DNA of 64,000 nt from Lingula anatina (Eukaryota > Brachiopoda > Lingulata > Lingulida > Lingulidae), in contig NW_019774859.1 in NCBI RefSeq assembly GCF_001039355.2, positions 1-64,000 on the forward strand, read 5' to 3'. Below are positions 23,745-33,407 of this stretch, piece after piece. The position numbers were made by a program, and so were the translations under genes. The notes under the pieces were generated by a model, which saw only the letters and a program-made list of their open reading frames with translations, searched no databases and had not been told where the DNA came from. Positions within the stretch are counted from its first letter, which is position 1. Each line of letters begins with the position of its first letter.

Positions 23745-23964
23745 ATATTCTCTACTTCATGCAATCTAGGTAAATCTAACTTGAATGTATGTTTCCAAAT
23801 CCAACTCCGGTAATCATTCTAGTAATTGGTTTAAATTCTACACCATAATTAATAAGCTGTTCTGCTACACTCACTGTAACTGTCAACATACAAATGGTGA
23901 TGAGAATCTTCATAACCAGTCCATTAAGGTTCAGAATTTTAGGGAATATGCAGAAATTGGTCAA
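23745..23964 (-). pseudogene. env: env of retroelement A, N-terminal part (broken)
   Basis: Carries the signal-peptide region (MKILITICMLTVTVSVAEQ) and the next ~35 codons, then a one-base deletion near 23796 relative to the intact copy (22250 region) shifts the frame. It ends at the ATAT target site of element B; the gene continues at 20259. The spacer between env and the integrase stop (about 23965-24145) is noncoding. Confidence 0.8.
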
Positions 23965-24145
23965 CCGTGGCTCATCTAGAGAAAGATAAGAAATATTTGA
24001 TAGTAAGAGAAAGTAGGTGAAAGTTTGTGCACAGCCTTAGTTAATCATATCTAAATTATCCCTAAAATTTTCTTCTCAATTAACTTTAATGAGATTTAAA
24101 TAAAATTTCGTCTATTAATCATACATTCTTTTCTATATTTACTAA

Positions 24146-25560
24146 CTATTCTTTACTTTTCTTCTTTCTTTTTCGTTGACCTTGTAATGTTCTTTTTATG
24201 TGAAAATCTCGTTTTAACGCATCTGATATATTTTCTTCTGGTTCCCATGTAGGCGTTTTGTAATTTTTCCATTTCACTTTGTAATGTCTTTACTTGTTGA
24301 TGTTTTTACAACATAATAACCTTTCAACTTCATACCATTCGTCATCATTTGTTTGGGCTTGCTCTTTATCATTCGAGGCGTTTTGTGATTCACTGTCCTT
24401 TGCTAACACTTCTTGGGTTATCTTATTTTCTTCGCTTTTGCTCTCACTAACTTTTCTATAGCGTGTATAATCTCTAGGGTCATAGTACTGTTTTAATCTA
24501 TTTGCATGAACAGGAGATGATAATTCTTTATGACTTGTGCAGTCTCTCAGAATATATGTATAACCTGTCGATAACACTTTTGTTATGTAATAAGGACCTT
24601 TATATTTCACATGCAATTTTGAACTCAATCCTTTTGGTGTCAAAGGGTGTGTATACCCACACTCTATCTCCTATTCTAAATGTTGGTACCTTCGTTTTTT
24701 TATCATAATTCTTTTTATAAACTTTCTGTGCTGTTTCTTTGTTTTTCTTGGCAATTTCTCTAGCTATCTCTATATTGATGCATATTCTGTACAGGTTTAT
24801 CTTCAGCTAAGATATCTGTATCTAAAGGTGTACGCATTTCTTTTCCAAAAACTAAATAGTATGGTGAATATTTAGTAGATTGTGTACACGGTGTCATTCT
24901 CAATGCCATCATTACTCCAGGTATTATATCAGGCCAATTCATTTGGTCTTTCTCACAGTATGCTCTCAACGTTTGCGCAATAATAGAATGTGTTCTCTCA
25001 CATACGGCATTTGTTTGAGGATGCCATGCACTCGTATGATACCGTTTTATGTGAAACAATTTGCATAAAGATTGAATTATCAAGGATAGGAAATTCTTTC
25101 CGCGATCTGAAATCAAATATTTCGGACAACCATAACGTGTAAATACATCACGGTAAAGTGCCATTGCAATTTCTTTTGCTTCCTGTGTTTTCAAAGGAAT
25201 TGCTTCAGAAAAATTTGAAAAAGCGCACAAAACTAACAAGATGTATTTGTAACCTTCTTCAGACTTTGTCAACGGACCAAGGATATCCATATGAAGCCTT
25301 TCAAACACATTTGTTATTGGCAATGGATTCAATGGTGCTGGTGCATCTTTCCGCAATTTCTTTACTTTTTGGCAAGTTTCACAAGATTTAACGTATTCTA
25401 GCACATCTCTAAACATTGCTTTCCAGAAATATTTATTTCTAATTGATGCAAATGTTCTATCACAACCTTGGTGAGCACCTGCTGCGAGCGAATCATGATA
25501 TTCATACAATATATCACATCTTAAATCTGTTGGAACAGCTAGTAAAGGTGATATAATATA
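24146..25560 (-). pseudogene. pol: Integrase with chromodomain of retroelement A (broken)
   Basis: From 25509 downward: a zinc-binding HHCC-type head (H...H and CETCQ), the catalytic core with MDILGP, SDRGKNF and NAVCERTHS as the DDE residues, then GPY/F and chromodomain. Against the intact copy at 22594-23708 there is a ~23-base deletion near 24773, a one-base insertion near 24648 (GGGTGTG for GGTGTG), and a stop codon near 24294 just inside the chromodomain. The linker to RNase H (25510-25736) is also out of frame. It cannot yield a complete integrase. Confidence 0.85.
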
Positions 25561-25736
25561 CCGTCAATCATTACGTACTGTTCAGATTCTGCAATTATCT
25601 TTCGCATTTGTTTTAAGTCATTTGGTAATTCACTATGTTCTAAATAATTTATTATATCACTAAAGTCAGGACATTCTTGCTGTTGTTGTTTCAATCTTTC
25701 TTTTTCATTTTCAATTTCTACGTCAATATCAAATAT

Positions 25737-26123
25737 CTAACTATTTCCATCCTCATTTTGTCTATTAACATTTTCTGTTTCTGTTGCTACATATAACCTA
25801 GCTTGCACCAAACCACTGTTTTGACACTTCTGTTTGCTTATATCATCCACGACATGTACACAATCTTTGTTTTGTAAACAATTGTCTTCATCATATTCGC
25901 GTCTTGAAAGAGCATCAGCTGGGTTTGTTTTTCCAGCTCTGTGTTCAATTTCAAAATCGAAGCCCTGTAATTTCAATGCCCATCTTATCAATCTACCTGT
26001 AGAATGTTTCAACGTTTGTAACCACGTAATGGCTTTGTTATCTGTGAAAACTTTGAAATGATTATTAGCCAAATACGATTCAAACTGCTTTATTCCTTCT
26101 ACTACTGTAACTTTAATTGCCAA
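25737..26123 (-). pseudogene. pol: RNase H C-terminal part of retroelement A pol
   Basis: The frame begins at VVEGIKQFESYL and carries FKVFTDNKAITWL and the FEIEHRAGKTNPADALSR motif that closes Ty3/Gypsy RNase H domains. The first RNase H residues and everything between them and RT motif A are missing; the frame abuts the RT frame at 26102-26123. Confidence 0.85.
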
Positions 26124-27282
26124 TATGCTCCTGCCATATCTAACGAACTGAAATGTTCAGGTTTTGCACTTCCAATTGCATCAAAAACGTCCTCTAAAGG
26201 AGGTAATGGCCAATACATAGGCACTGTAACTTTGTTCAGCTTTCTATAATCGATTGCAAATCTGTATTCGTTCGTTTTCTTTTTCACTAAAACTACAGGA
26301 GAACTATATGCACTCATACTTTCTTCTATAATCCCATGTTTCAACATTTCGTCAACTTGTCTTACAATCTCTTCTTTTAATTTTGGAGATGTTCGGTAAA
26401 ACGTTTGTTTAATGGGAATATCATTTTCTGTCTGGATATGATGTTCATATCTGCTGGCTGTGCCTAACTCTGACATGTCTTTGGCAAAAACGTCACGATT
26501 TCGACCAATCAATATTCTGAGTTGTTCTTTTTGATTTTCATTCAAATTAGAATTTATGATATCTATTCTCAGTTCTTCTGTATTTTTAAGCGCTATCTCT
26601 TTAGATATATTCTGATTTTTGTTTTCATTTTGTGTCCCAATTTCTTCCAACACGCTTACACTATGTGCCTCTACAGAGCACGCTTTAGCTAGGACTGTTT
26701 TGTTTGGCAATATTATATTTTCATCTGTTGGGTTCAAGATTTGATAACATGATCGATTTTTATCCACTGTTACCAAACATTTAGATCCTAAGATGTTTCT
26801 TTTACATGCTAACTGATTGACTGGCTCTAACAATGCTGTATGTACACACGAAGCATGCGAGATTTTCAATGGAATTAAACATTCTGATTTTGCTGGAATG
26901 GTCTCTTTTCTAATGGATCTAACAAATCCAATATTTGGAGGATTGTACAAAGGTAATTCTAAGTTGTACTCAGGTAGAGTAAAACCGTCAAAACCGACAT
27001 CTATTTTGACATTGTGTTTTTTTTTAGAAAATCCATGCCTATGATCAATTTTCGAGGTAATATACGTAAAATACAAAATTCGTGATTGATGACTACATCG
27101 CCGAAACAAAGGGGTAATTCTATCAAGCCAAAAACCTTTTGAACAGAACCGTTTATTCCTGAAACTTCTTTTATCTTTGATGATTTGTAAAATTTTGAAT
27201 CCTTTTTGTTAATTGAACTCAAAAATTGTTCTGACACACATGAAATCACGGCGCCAGTGTCTACCAATGCATCAACGTGCAT
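26102..27282 (-). pseudogene. pol: Protease and N-terminal reverse transcriptase of retroelement A (truncated RT)
   Basis: The protease active site VDTGA lies at the start of the 27282 frame, which is in the same frame as gag beyond a TGA stop. A run of nine T (A on the coding strand) near 27018-27026 separates the protease frame from the RT frame, as if one base had been gained or lost. The RT frame has the palm/finger motifs (IIEESMSAYSSPVVLVKKK, FAIDYRKLN) and motif A (SSLDMAGAYWQL), supplying the first catalytic Asp. It then stops: motif C with the xxDD pair, the thumb and the start of RNase H are deleted. The product would be catalytically dead. Confidence 0.87.
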
Positions 27283-27381
27283 TTTCGAAATTTTGATTGA
27301 TAATATATTGTGAATTTGATGATTTTCAACATTTGAAAATTTGACGCATTCGTTTTCTTTTTCGTTCTTCTTATAGTCTAG

Positions 27382-28896
27382 TCATTTATTGGCACGTGCG
27401 TAATAACAAATTTTAGAAATATGCCCAACACGGTTGCACACGAAGCATTTCAAATTTCTAGCATAGCAATTTTTTCGAAGATGCGTGTACTTACCGCAAC
27501 TCAAGCACATTGGGAATCCCTGTTCTTCTGAACGTTGACCTGATCGTGGACCAGATTGTTTGTTTTCACGGTGCATGCTGTCTTGAAAATCGCCTCTCCT
27601 CCGATTTCCGATGTAGCGGTTGCGCGCACGATAAAATGCACCTATTTGCTGTCTTCTCGGTTGCATAGGAGGCTGCGTCTCTCTTTGGGACGTCCCCATG
27701 ATGTGCACCTCTGCAGGGCGAGTGGCGTTGATTACCTGGCTCATCTGTGCGCCGAGAGCATCTATTTTGGCTGTCACCTCCATGAGGTCCACGTTCTGCT
27801 TTATGCTGGAGGGCTGTACCGCATTCTCAGCTAGTCTTGCCTGTGACATCAGTTGGTCTAGGTCACGTGGCTCCTGTTGTACAACAAAGGGACGGATCTG
27901 TGGCAATAGACCGTTCACAATTGCTGTTAACGTGATTATTTCATCGAGTTGTGCCAGTTTGGCGTCATGTCTCATGGATGCGATGTAATTTTGGACGGGT
28001 TCCCCCGGCAGTTGCTGCCTCTTAAACAGTTTTGATGTTATAGACCAAGTTTCCGTGTTTCTTGGCCTATATCTGTTAAGAAATTCTTCTTTGAAGTTTC
28101 TCCATTCCTGTTTCACTTCCTCGGCCAAAGTTTCGTACCAGTCTAATGCAGCATCAGTGAGTAATAGAGGAAAAATTGAAATAATTTGATCGTGATCAAG
28201 AGCTTTAAAGTTAATATAGTTCTTGAAATGATCTAACCATCTATCGGCGTCCTCTTGACCGTTTCCTTTAAATTTTTCAGGTGCTCGGCTCCAATCTGAA
28301 CTCATGTTTTCCAGTGTTTTTATTTTCCTTCCCAAAGTTTTTCTAAATATTTCTGGGCTTTTAAGATATGTTGAGACGGGATCGCCGGGTAACTGGCTAT
28401 TGTTGTTCTTTTTCGTCGTCGCTGCTGATGTAAATTGGGGACTCGGGGCGGTTGATGAACTGTTTAATGGTGCTGCTATTGATTGTTGGTGGGTCTTTTG
28501 TGGTGGGCAAATTGTCTCTAGGAGTTGAATTTTTGAGGTCGTCGTCGTCTGTTTCTTCGTCACTGATGACGATAGGTGACTAGGGGCGATTGGAGATGGG
28601 TCGGTTTGGCCGGGTAACGCTGAAATTTGTGTCGTTATTATCGTCGGTTTCGGTGTCGCTATTGCTGTCGGATTCACTACTGAGGTCAATGATAATGAAT
28701 ACTTTTCGCCTGTCTCTATTTTTGATTCGTATAGTTCGAGATTCGTTGGAACACATTGATCAACAATTGAAAATGCGCTGTTTCCTACTGTTTCTGATTG
28801 TGTATTTACGTTAATTTGATGAGTAGTCTGTATTTCTTCGTCGTCAGACGAGTCGCTTGATGAAAGCAAGTTGCGACGTGAAAGTTTGTTTCTCAC
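27382..28896 (-). CDS. gag: Gag polyprotein of retroelement A (504 aa)
   Basis: An uninterrupted frame. The first ~190 residues are Ser/Thr/Pro-rich and low-complexity. Around 205-290 lies a retrotransposon-gag capsid-type domain (WLDHFKNYINF...WYETL...WRNFKEEFLNRY). An Arg-rich linker leads to two CCHC zinc knuckles, CLSCGKYTHLRKNC at 464-477 and CFVCNRVGHISKIC at 484-497, which bind RNA during packaging. A TGA stop ends the frame and protease follows in the same frame, so Gag-Pol would need stop readthrough or has lost its original junction. This is the only apparently intact gene of element A. Confidence 0.9.
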   Translation of the reverse strand: MRNKLSRRNLLSSSDSSDDEEIQTTHQINVNTQSETVGNSAFSIVDQCVPTNLELYESKIETGEKYSLSLTSVVNPTAIATPKPTIITTQISALPGQTDPSPIAPSHLSSSVTKKQTTTTSKIQLLETICPPQKTHQQSIAAPLNSSSTAPSPQFTSAATTKKNNNSQLPGDPVSTYLKSPEIFRKTLGRKIKTLENMSSDWSRAPEKFKGNGQEDADRWLDHFKNYINFKALDHDQIISIFPLLLTDAALDWYETLAEEVKQEWRNFKEEFLNRYRPRNTETWSITSKLFKRQQLPGEPVQNYIASMRHDAKLAQLDEIITLTAIVNGLLPQIRPFVVQQEPRDLDQLMSQARLAENAVQPSSIKQNVDLMEVTAKIDALGAQMSQVINATRPAEVHIMGTSQRETQPPMQPRRQQIGAFYRARNRYIGNRRRGDFQDSMHRENKQSGPRSGQRSEEQGFPMCLSCGKYTHLRKNCYARNLKCFVCNRVGHISKICYYARANK

Positions 28897-29083
28897 ACAG
28901 ATGGAGCAGGTGAAAAGTTTGGTGTCCTTGTATAAAATTTGATTGTTTGTTTTGGAAGTCTCTCTGATGTCTTACCTTCCAGACCCTCGATTTTCTTCTT
29001 TTCTACTGCTTGCCTAGTGTTAGCTGCTGGTGGACTCCAATCTGCTGGAATTTCTCCTTGCATCTAGAGCGTGTAGGTAGCTG

Positions 29084-29101
29084 GATTGATTTCCTCCACC
29101 A
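29084..29101 (-). promoter_or_regulatory. Candidate primer-binding site of retroelement A
   Basis: Just inside the 5' LTR the + strand reads GATTGATTTCCTCCACCA, so the element strand starts TGGTGGAGG, as expected for pairing with a tRNA 3' end in CCA. It is 3 bases from the LTR edge as defined by LTR comparison. The tRNA was not identified. The leader between it and gag (28897-29083) has no other recognised feature. Confidence 0.6.
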
Positions 29102-29104
29102 GTT

Positions 29105-29638
29105 ATAGTACCTTTTATTCCGCCAGTACTATAAATGAAGAACATACATCTTTTGGGAGCCTAAAAGATTTATTCGTATATTCTTATTTTCCAGTTACAA
29201 TGTATTCTCTTTTATCCTATAGATCATCATTCCAATGTCATGATGTATCACAAAGTCTTTCTCCTACATTACCTTATTTGGTAATGTAATAATTCCTCAG
29301 CTCTTACACAATGTCTGTGATTATCCCTTTTTCCATAACTTTCCATCATTACGTCATTACCAAAATATAATCATTCTCTTATTAGGCAATGGTATGTTAC
29401 TTGACCTTAGGTCGCCATTTCTATTAATACAGATTTTTTATTGTATCATCCTGAAGGAATGATAACTATACTCCCTTATTCTTTTTTTATTATTGAACAA
29501 CACATGCACTCTTTAACTCTCTTACTTACACTGTTTAACCTCTTAACAAATGTATATTGTATCAATTATGAAAGGTACAATGCATTCATTACGATCACAA
29601 CTTTGTATCTGTACTTTTAATCATTTTCATTACGATAT
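29105..29638 (-). repeat. 5' LTR of retroelement A
   Basis: 534 bp, same length as 16159-16692 with six substitutions by eye and no indels. It is followed by TACT at 29639-29642, the target duplication. The element's promoter should lie in it. Confidence 0.93.
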
Positions 29639-30013
29639 TACTATAACCAGTAAAATCTTATCTTTATCATTTTTTTTTATATTCTATACTCATCATCTAC
29701 CTGTTAAAACTTTTCACGTGAAATGAAATAAAAATAAGATAAACAATAGGCCAAAATGAAATCCACTTTTAACAGTTTAAATCTAAAAGTTGAAAAAAAT
29801 GTATCTGCAAGTTAAAAAAAATTGACCTGCAAAGGATTGGAGTGCTAAATAAAATTGACACAATTGATTATGTCATATGCATTCGTATATCTTCATGCAC
29901 TTCGGCGCAATTTCAACAAACATTGTGGCGGCTATTTGTAAGGTGTGTTCACTACATTTCCGCAGTTATATTAATCACAATTAAAAATTATTTGAAGTTT
30001 CAAATCATATAAG
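29639..30013. other. 3' flank of TRIM-b
   Basis: Continues the TRIM 3'-flank homology broken at 16158: the pieces on either side of the retroelement align in order with 10740-11190 and 34370-36010. No gene. Confidence 0.55.
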
Positions 30014-32287
30014 TCATTTCTCATTAATATACTTATATGTGGATATTTCTCCTTCGACGTATCCAGACGAAGTTAAAACAGCAAGCTCCCCTTTACTGTT
30101 GACATCTACTGACTCCGGTTTCTCAATGCTGTCACTCCATGTCAAAAAGTTAAGTAGATATGTTCCGTCTGAACCAAGGACAACCACCCTGTGATTACCA
30201 CTGTCAGCTATGAATATGTGTCCAAACTTATCTACGCACACTCCTCGTGGAGAACTCAGTTGTCCGTCTGCACTTCCACTCTGACCTCGTGCTCCGTATT
30301 GGAACATGACGTCACCCTGGGGTGTCACTGCATACACACTGTCGGCACTGTTGTCGCTGACTATGATTGCATTGATGCCGTGGTGGTATACACAGCGCAG
30401 TGAACCTTTACTGCACATTGGGATAGGAATTCTGTTAACAAGTTGAAAAGAGTTCATGTCGTACAGGCAGATGCACTGTGCACCACTATCACACACGTAT
30501 ACCTTACCCTCTGTACGGTCCACAGTGACACCCCAGGGGTCAGCCATATCACCCTGACCAAAACATCGGATAAACTGACCTGATGTTAAATACAGTCTAC
30601 AGCATTTATCATGGCATGTGACCACAAATCTATCGTTACTGACTGTAGCGATATACCTCGCTCCTCCCTCTATACTGATATCACGATTACATTGACCTGT
30701 GCTGGAGAATACGGACACTGTATCATCGGTAATACCAAAATAAGGCAATAATATATGACTGAATGGTGTTAAATATCTACGTGCAACTAAAAAGCACCCG
30801 TCTTCTGTGCACTTGGCATCCCACAAGTGACCTTCAAAATTAAAACAAATGTTCAGCTCTGGGGTTCCAAGCCACGTGACTTTCTGTAACTGCTGCAATT
30901 CAATAGGGTACGCTATCGCTTGTTTCAAACTTCCAAAATATGCATTCAAGGGACACCGGTATGTTTTAGCCGTAATGGACCCCGTTTTGATGGACAGCTG
31001 TGGTTCAGGGATTTTAGGAAACTTTAGCACAACGTTCATTTTTCTTTGCCCTGGTGTAAATGTTATGTCTGTAATTTTGGTATTAAAGACTGGTTCTAAA
31101 GTCTGTAACTCCTGAAGTCTAGTTTGGAGTGTTTTAGAATAAACCATGACCTCGATGTCGGAACCAGTGTCTTTGAGCTGCTGAGCGAAATCACGAATGC
31201 TCTGAATGGAAGTCTTGTTTATTTTGTGCTTTTCACTTTCAGCTTCTAAAGTCTTCAGCTGCGTGGAGGTGAGTGCCGTAACTTCTGCCTTTATTTCGTT
31301 GCTTTTGTCATCTATAACGTTTTGCATTTCGATGTAATCTGACTGTACTTTTGTTTGGTACGTTTCCAAATGTTGTTTTACACTTGTTAAATACGCGTCG
31401 GTCTGTTGACGTACGTCCTTCTCTATTTGTTGATAATAAGCGTCGACTGCTTTTTCAATGGTTTTACTGTTTTTCGTTATCTCCTTCGTCATAGCTAATT
31501 TTTGAGAATCCACCAAACAAAGAACGTTTGTCTGATTTTCTGTCAGCTTTTCCTCCAATCTTGCAATAGCTTTCTCCACCTTTTCAAAACGAGACAGTTT
31601 CTCACTTGGGATACATATCAGTTTTTCTTGTATTAACTCCCGTTGACATTTCACCACATCTCTAATTTTTCTAAAGTCGTGTTTACTGTGAGTTTCCAAA
31701 ATACAATCTCTACATGCCACGGTGTCATCCTCTTCACAATAGAATTTTAGCAACTCGCCGTCGTGTTTGTCGCAGTATTGAGCTTTATGTGATTGTTCTC
31801 GTATGTTAGATGGGTTAACTGAGAAATCGACGGTTGATAGAGGTACAAAGAGATGTCCATTAATTGCTGGAATGCTGTCATGCAATTCACGACATGTAGC
31901 ACACAGTTGGTTGGTTTTTGGACATCCTTGGCACAGCAAAGTGGCCTCTTTATGCTTACAGTAGTTACAAAGTCTCCCCTCTGGCGCTTTCTGATCTTTC
32001 ATGAAGTATGTTACTTTGCTTAGGAAGAAATTTTTCACAAAAGCTTCAAACCCACCTGGTGGTACGGGGGTCTCTTGGCGACACACGGGACAGGAGAACT
32101 TGTGCTGGACACCATTCTTGGCTGCATGGTCAGAAATGCATTCCAGGCAGAACGTGTGGTAACAGGGGAGCACTCTCGGGTCTTTATATTCCTTCAGGCA
32201 CATCTGACATGTAGGAATGTTCTCGCTGAAGGCGCTGCACATTTCTTTCGAAGCCATTGCCATGGTATAGGCGCCCAGAGTGGGCAC
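30014..32287 (-). CDS. TRIM-NHL protein, copy b (757 aa, intronless)
   Basis: Same order as copy a: RING (CQMCLKEY...CISDH...CPVC), B-box 1 (CNYCKHKEATLLCQGC), B-box 2 (CDKHDGELLKFYC...HSKHDF), coiled coil and NHL propeller with PRGVCVDKFGHIFIADSGNH. All RING and B-box zinc ligands remain. Two differences from copies a and c stand out: about six residues (the LRHVLD part) are missing between the B-boxes, and a ~12-16 residue insertion (containing FSHILLPYFGITDD) sits in the first propeller repeat region near 30725-30770. The 5' flank matches that of copy a, the 3' flank was split by retroelement A. The intact frame suggests it is still under constraint. Confidence 0.93.
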   Translation of the reverse strand: MPTLGAYTMAMASKEMCSAFSENIPTCQMCLKEYKDPRVLPCYHTFCLECISDHAAKNGVQHKFSCPVCRQETPVPPGGFEAFVKNFFLSKVTYFMKDQKAPEGRLCNYCKHKEATLLCQGCPKTNQLCATCRELHDSIPAINGHLFVPLSTVDFSVNPSNIREQSHKAQYCDKHDGELLKFYCEEDDTVACRDCILETHSKHDFRKIRDVVKCQRELIQEKLICIPSEKLSRFEKVEKAIARLEEKLTENQTNVLCLVDSQKLAMTKEITKNSKTIEKAVDAYYQQIEKDVRQQTDAYLTSVKQHLETYQTKVQSDYIEMQNVIDDKSNEIKAEVTALTSTQLKTLEAESEKHKINKTSIQSIRDFAQQLKDTGSDIEVMVYSKTLQTRLQELQTLEPVFNTKITDITFTPGQRKMNVVLKFPKIPEPQLSIKTGSITAKTYRCPLNAYFGSLKQAIAYPIELQQLQKVTWLGTPELNICFNFEGHLWDAKCTEDGCFLVARRYLTPFSHILLPYFGITDDTVSVFSSTGQCNRDISIEGGARYIATVSNDRFVVTCHDKCCRLYLTSGQFIRCFGQGDMADPWGVTVDRTEGKVYVCDSGAQCICLYDMNSFQLVNRIPIPMCSKGSLRCVYHHGINAIIVSDNSADSVYAVTPQGDVMFQYGARGQSGSADGQLSSPRGVCVDKFGHIFIADSGNHRVVVLGSDGTYLLNFLTWSDSIEKPESVDVNSKGELAVLTSSGYVEGEISTYKYINEK

Positions 32288-33311
32288 AGCGCACCTTCAA
32301 GCAGGCTTCCCGCGCTACTGCTGCCAGACCTTTGCATATGCTTTATACATCATTTCATATCTTTACTGCTTCAAATTTGTCAACAATCAGGTGATGTTGT
32401 CAATAACGAGGACGGTGTCAAAGTCTACATAGTCAGAACTCCCCAACCCTATTATGATATATCAAGACCATGACGCATGTTAATAACTCTAATGTATTGT
32501 TTGATAAAGTTAAATATTCACATCACAGTCAGAGCGATATTAGAGCGCAACGTGATTTATGAGTCATATGCTGCTAGCAGGAGTGTGCGTGCGAGAGGAC
32601 TTGGACTTGTTATGAGTCTTATTTTGCTTGCCATCAATCAAGTCAACTAAAATTTGTAACCTGGTGGCTTCACCACCCATCGTTGCAAGAAAAGAGGAAT
32701 GAACGTTTCTTTTATCATTTCGCTTTTGTAAATGTTGGGGTATTATCCATTATAGCTTATAGGCTCTTCACCTTTAAATTCATGTCCTCTTTGCATGAAA
32801 ATCGTCGCCAAACTGAAATGACAACTCGTTTAATGTTAGCCATTTATAACAGTCTCAGAGCTTTTACGATTGATAAGTTTTAGCGTGATATAGCCTCATG
32901 GTCTGATAACGATGTTACGTGGAACATCGAATTAATGGAGATATTACTGTTTCAATATTTACCTGCTGTTTGTGGAAAATAATTCTACAGTGCTAAGAAG
33001 TCATGAATGCATGAAGATATTGCTTAGAATTCATGGACACTTTTATTCATGGACAACTCGGTATGTTGCTCATCCTTGAGTCTCTACACTGTAATTTTGC
33101 AAGGGTCAAGAAACAATTCATAAGTAAATTGTCGACCAGGTAAAAGCACTCATCGGTCTGAATGAGGTCGTGAGGGGATAAAGTAAGCTTTTTGACACCC
33201 CACACCACTCCCTTAAATGCTTGTGCTTCTGTTTTATATACATGTTTTTCCTGCTCCGTTCTCAGTGAAGAGAGATTAGGTCTATTGGTGTAAGTTATTC
33301 AAATTCATATC
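32288..33311. other. 5' flank of TRIM-b
   Basis: No gene seen. 32380-32590 repeats the 5' flank of TRIM-a, and 32770-33150 resembles 14890-15410. It would contain the TRIM-b promoter; no clear TATA box was found. Confidence 0.45.
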
Positions 33312-33407
33312 ATCGTCCTGGTCCGTAGCGGTATTGTGATATCTGTACATTGATACCAATACCAGAACCACGGCCAAGAAATGGAAGTGAAAGGTTTGCG
33401 GTTACAA
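33312..33407 (+). pseudogene. Relic of the last exon of a cysteine-rich gene
   Basis: The end of intron 3 and the first ~45 bases of exon 4 of cysteine-rich gene 2 (9222-9305) are recognisable: acceptor-like ACCAG, then ACGGCCAAGAAA, GGAAGTG and TTTGCGGTTACA. The codon matching Tyr in the gene is TGA here and similarity fades after about 33407, so it is not functional. It marks the edge of the block that was duplicated with the TRIM genes. Confidence 0.7.

Larger units (their letters stand above)
16159..29638 (-). mobile_element. Ty3/Gypsy-type LTR retroelement A with gag, pol, chromodomain and env (degenerate, interrupted)
   Basis: Two 534-bp direct repeats flank - strand gag, protease, RT, RNase H, integrase, chromodomain and env sequences in that order. 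A 4-bp target duplication TACT lies at 16155-16158 and 29639-29642. By eye the LTRs differ at six positions (about 1.1%), so insertion is recent. Nevertheless the coding regions carry stops, frameshifts, an RT deletion and a nested LTR insertion, so this copy is not autonomous as assembled. The span includes a 206-base N gap and foreign or duplicated sequence (20713-23709), so its length is not the natural element length. Confidence 0.9.

Noticed and set aside
22594-23745. Continuous 383-residue frame beginning in LTR B and ending in the chromodomain
   Set aside because: Its first ~12 residues come from LTR B across an N; this is a chimera created by the scaffold join.
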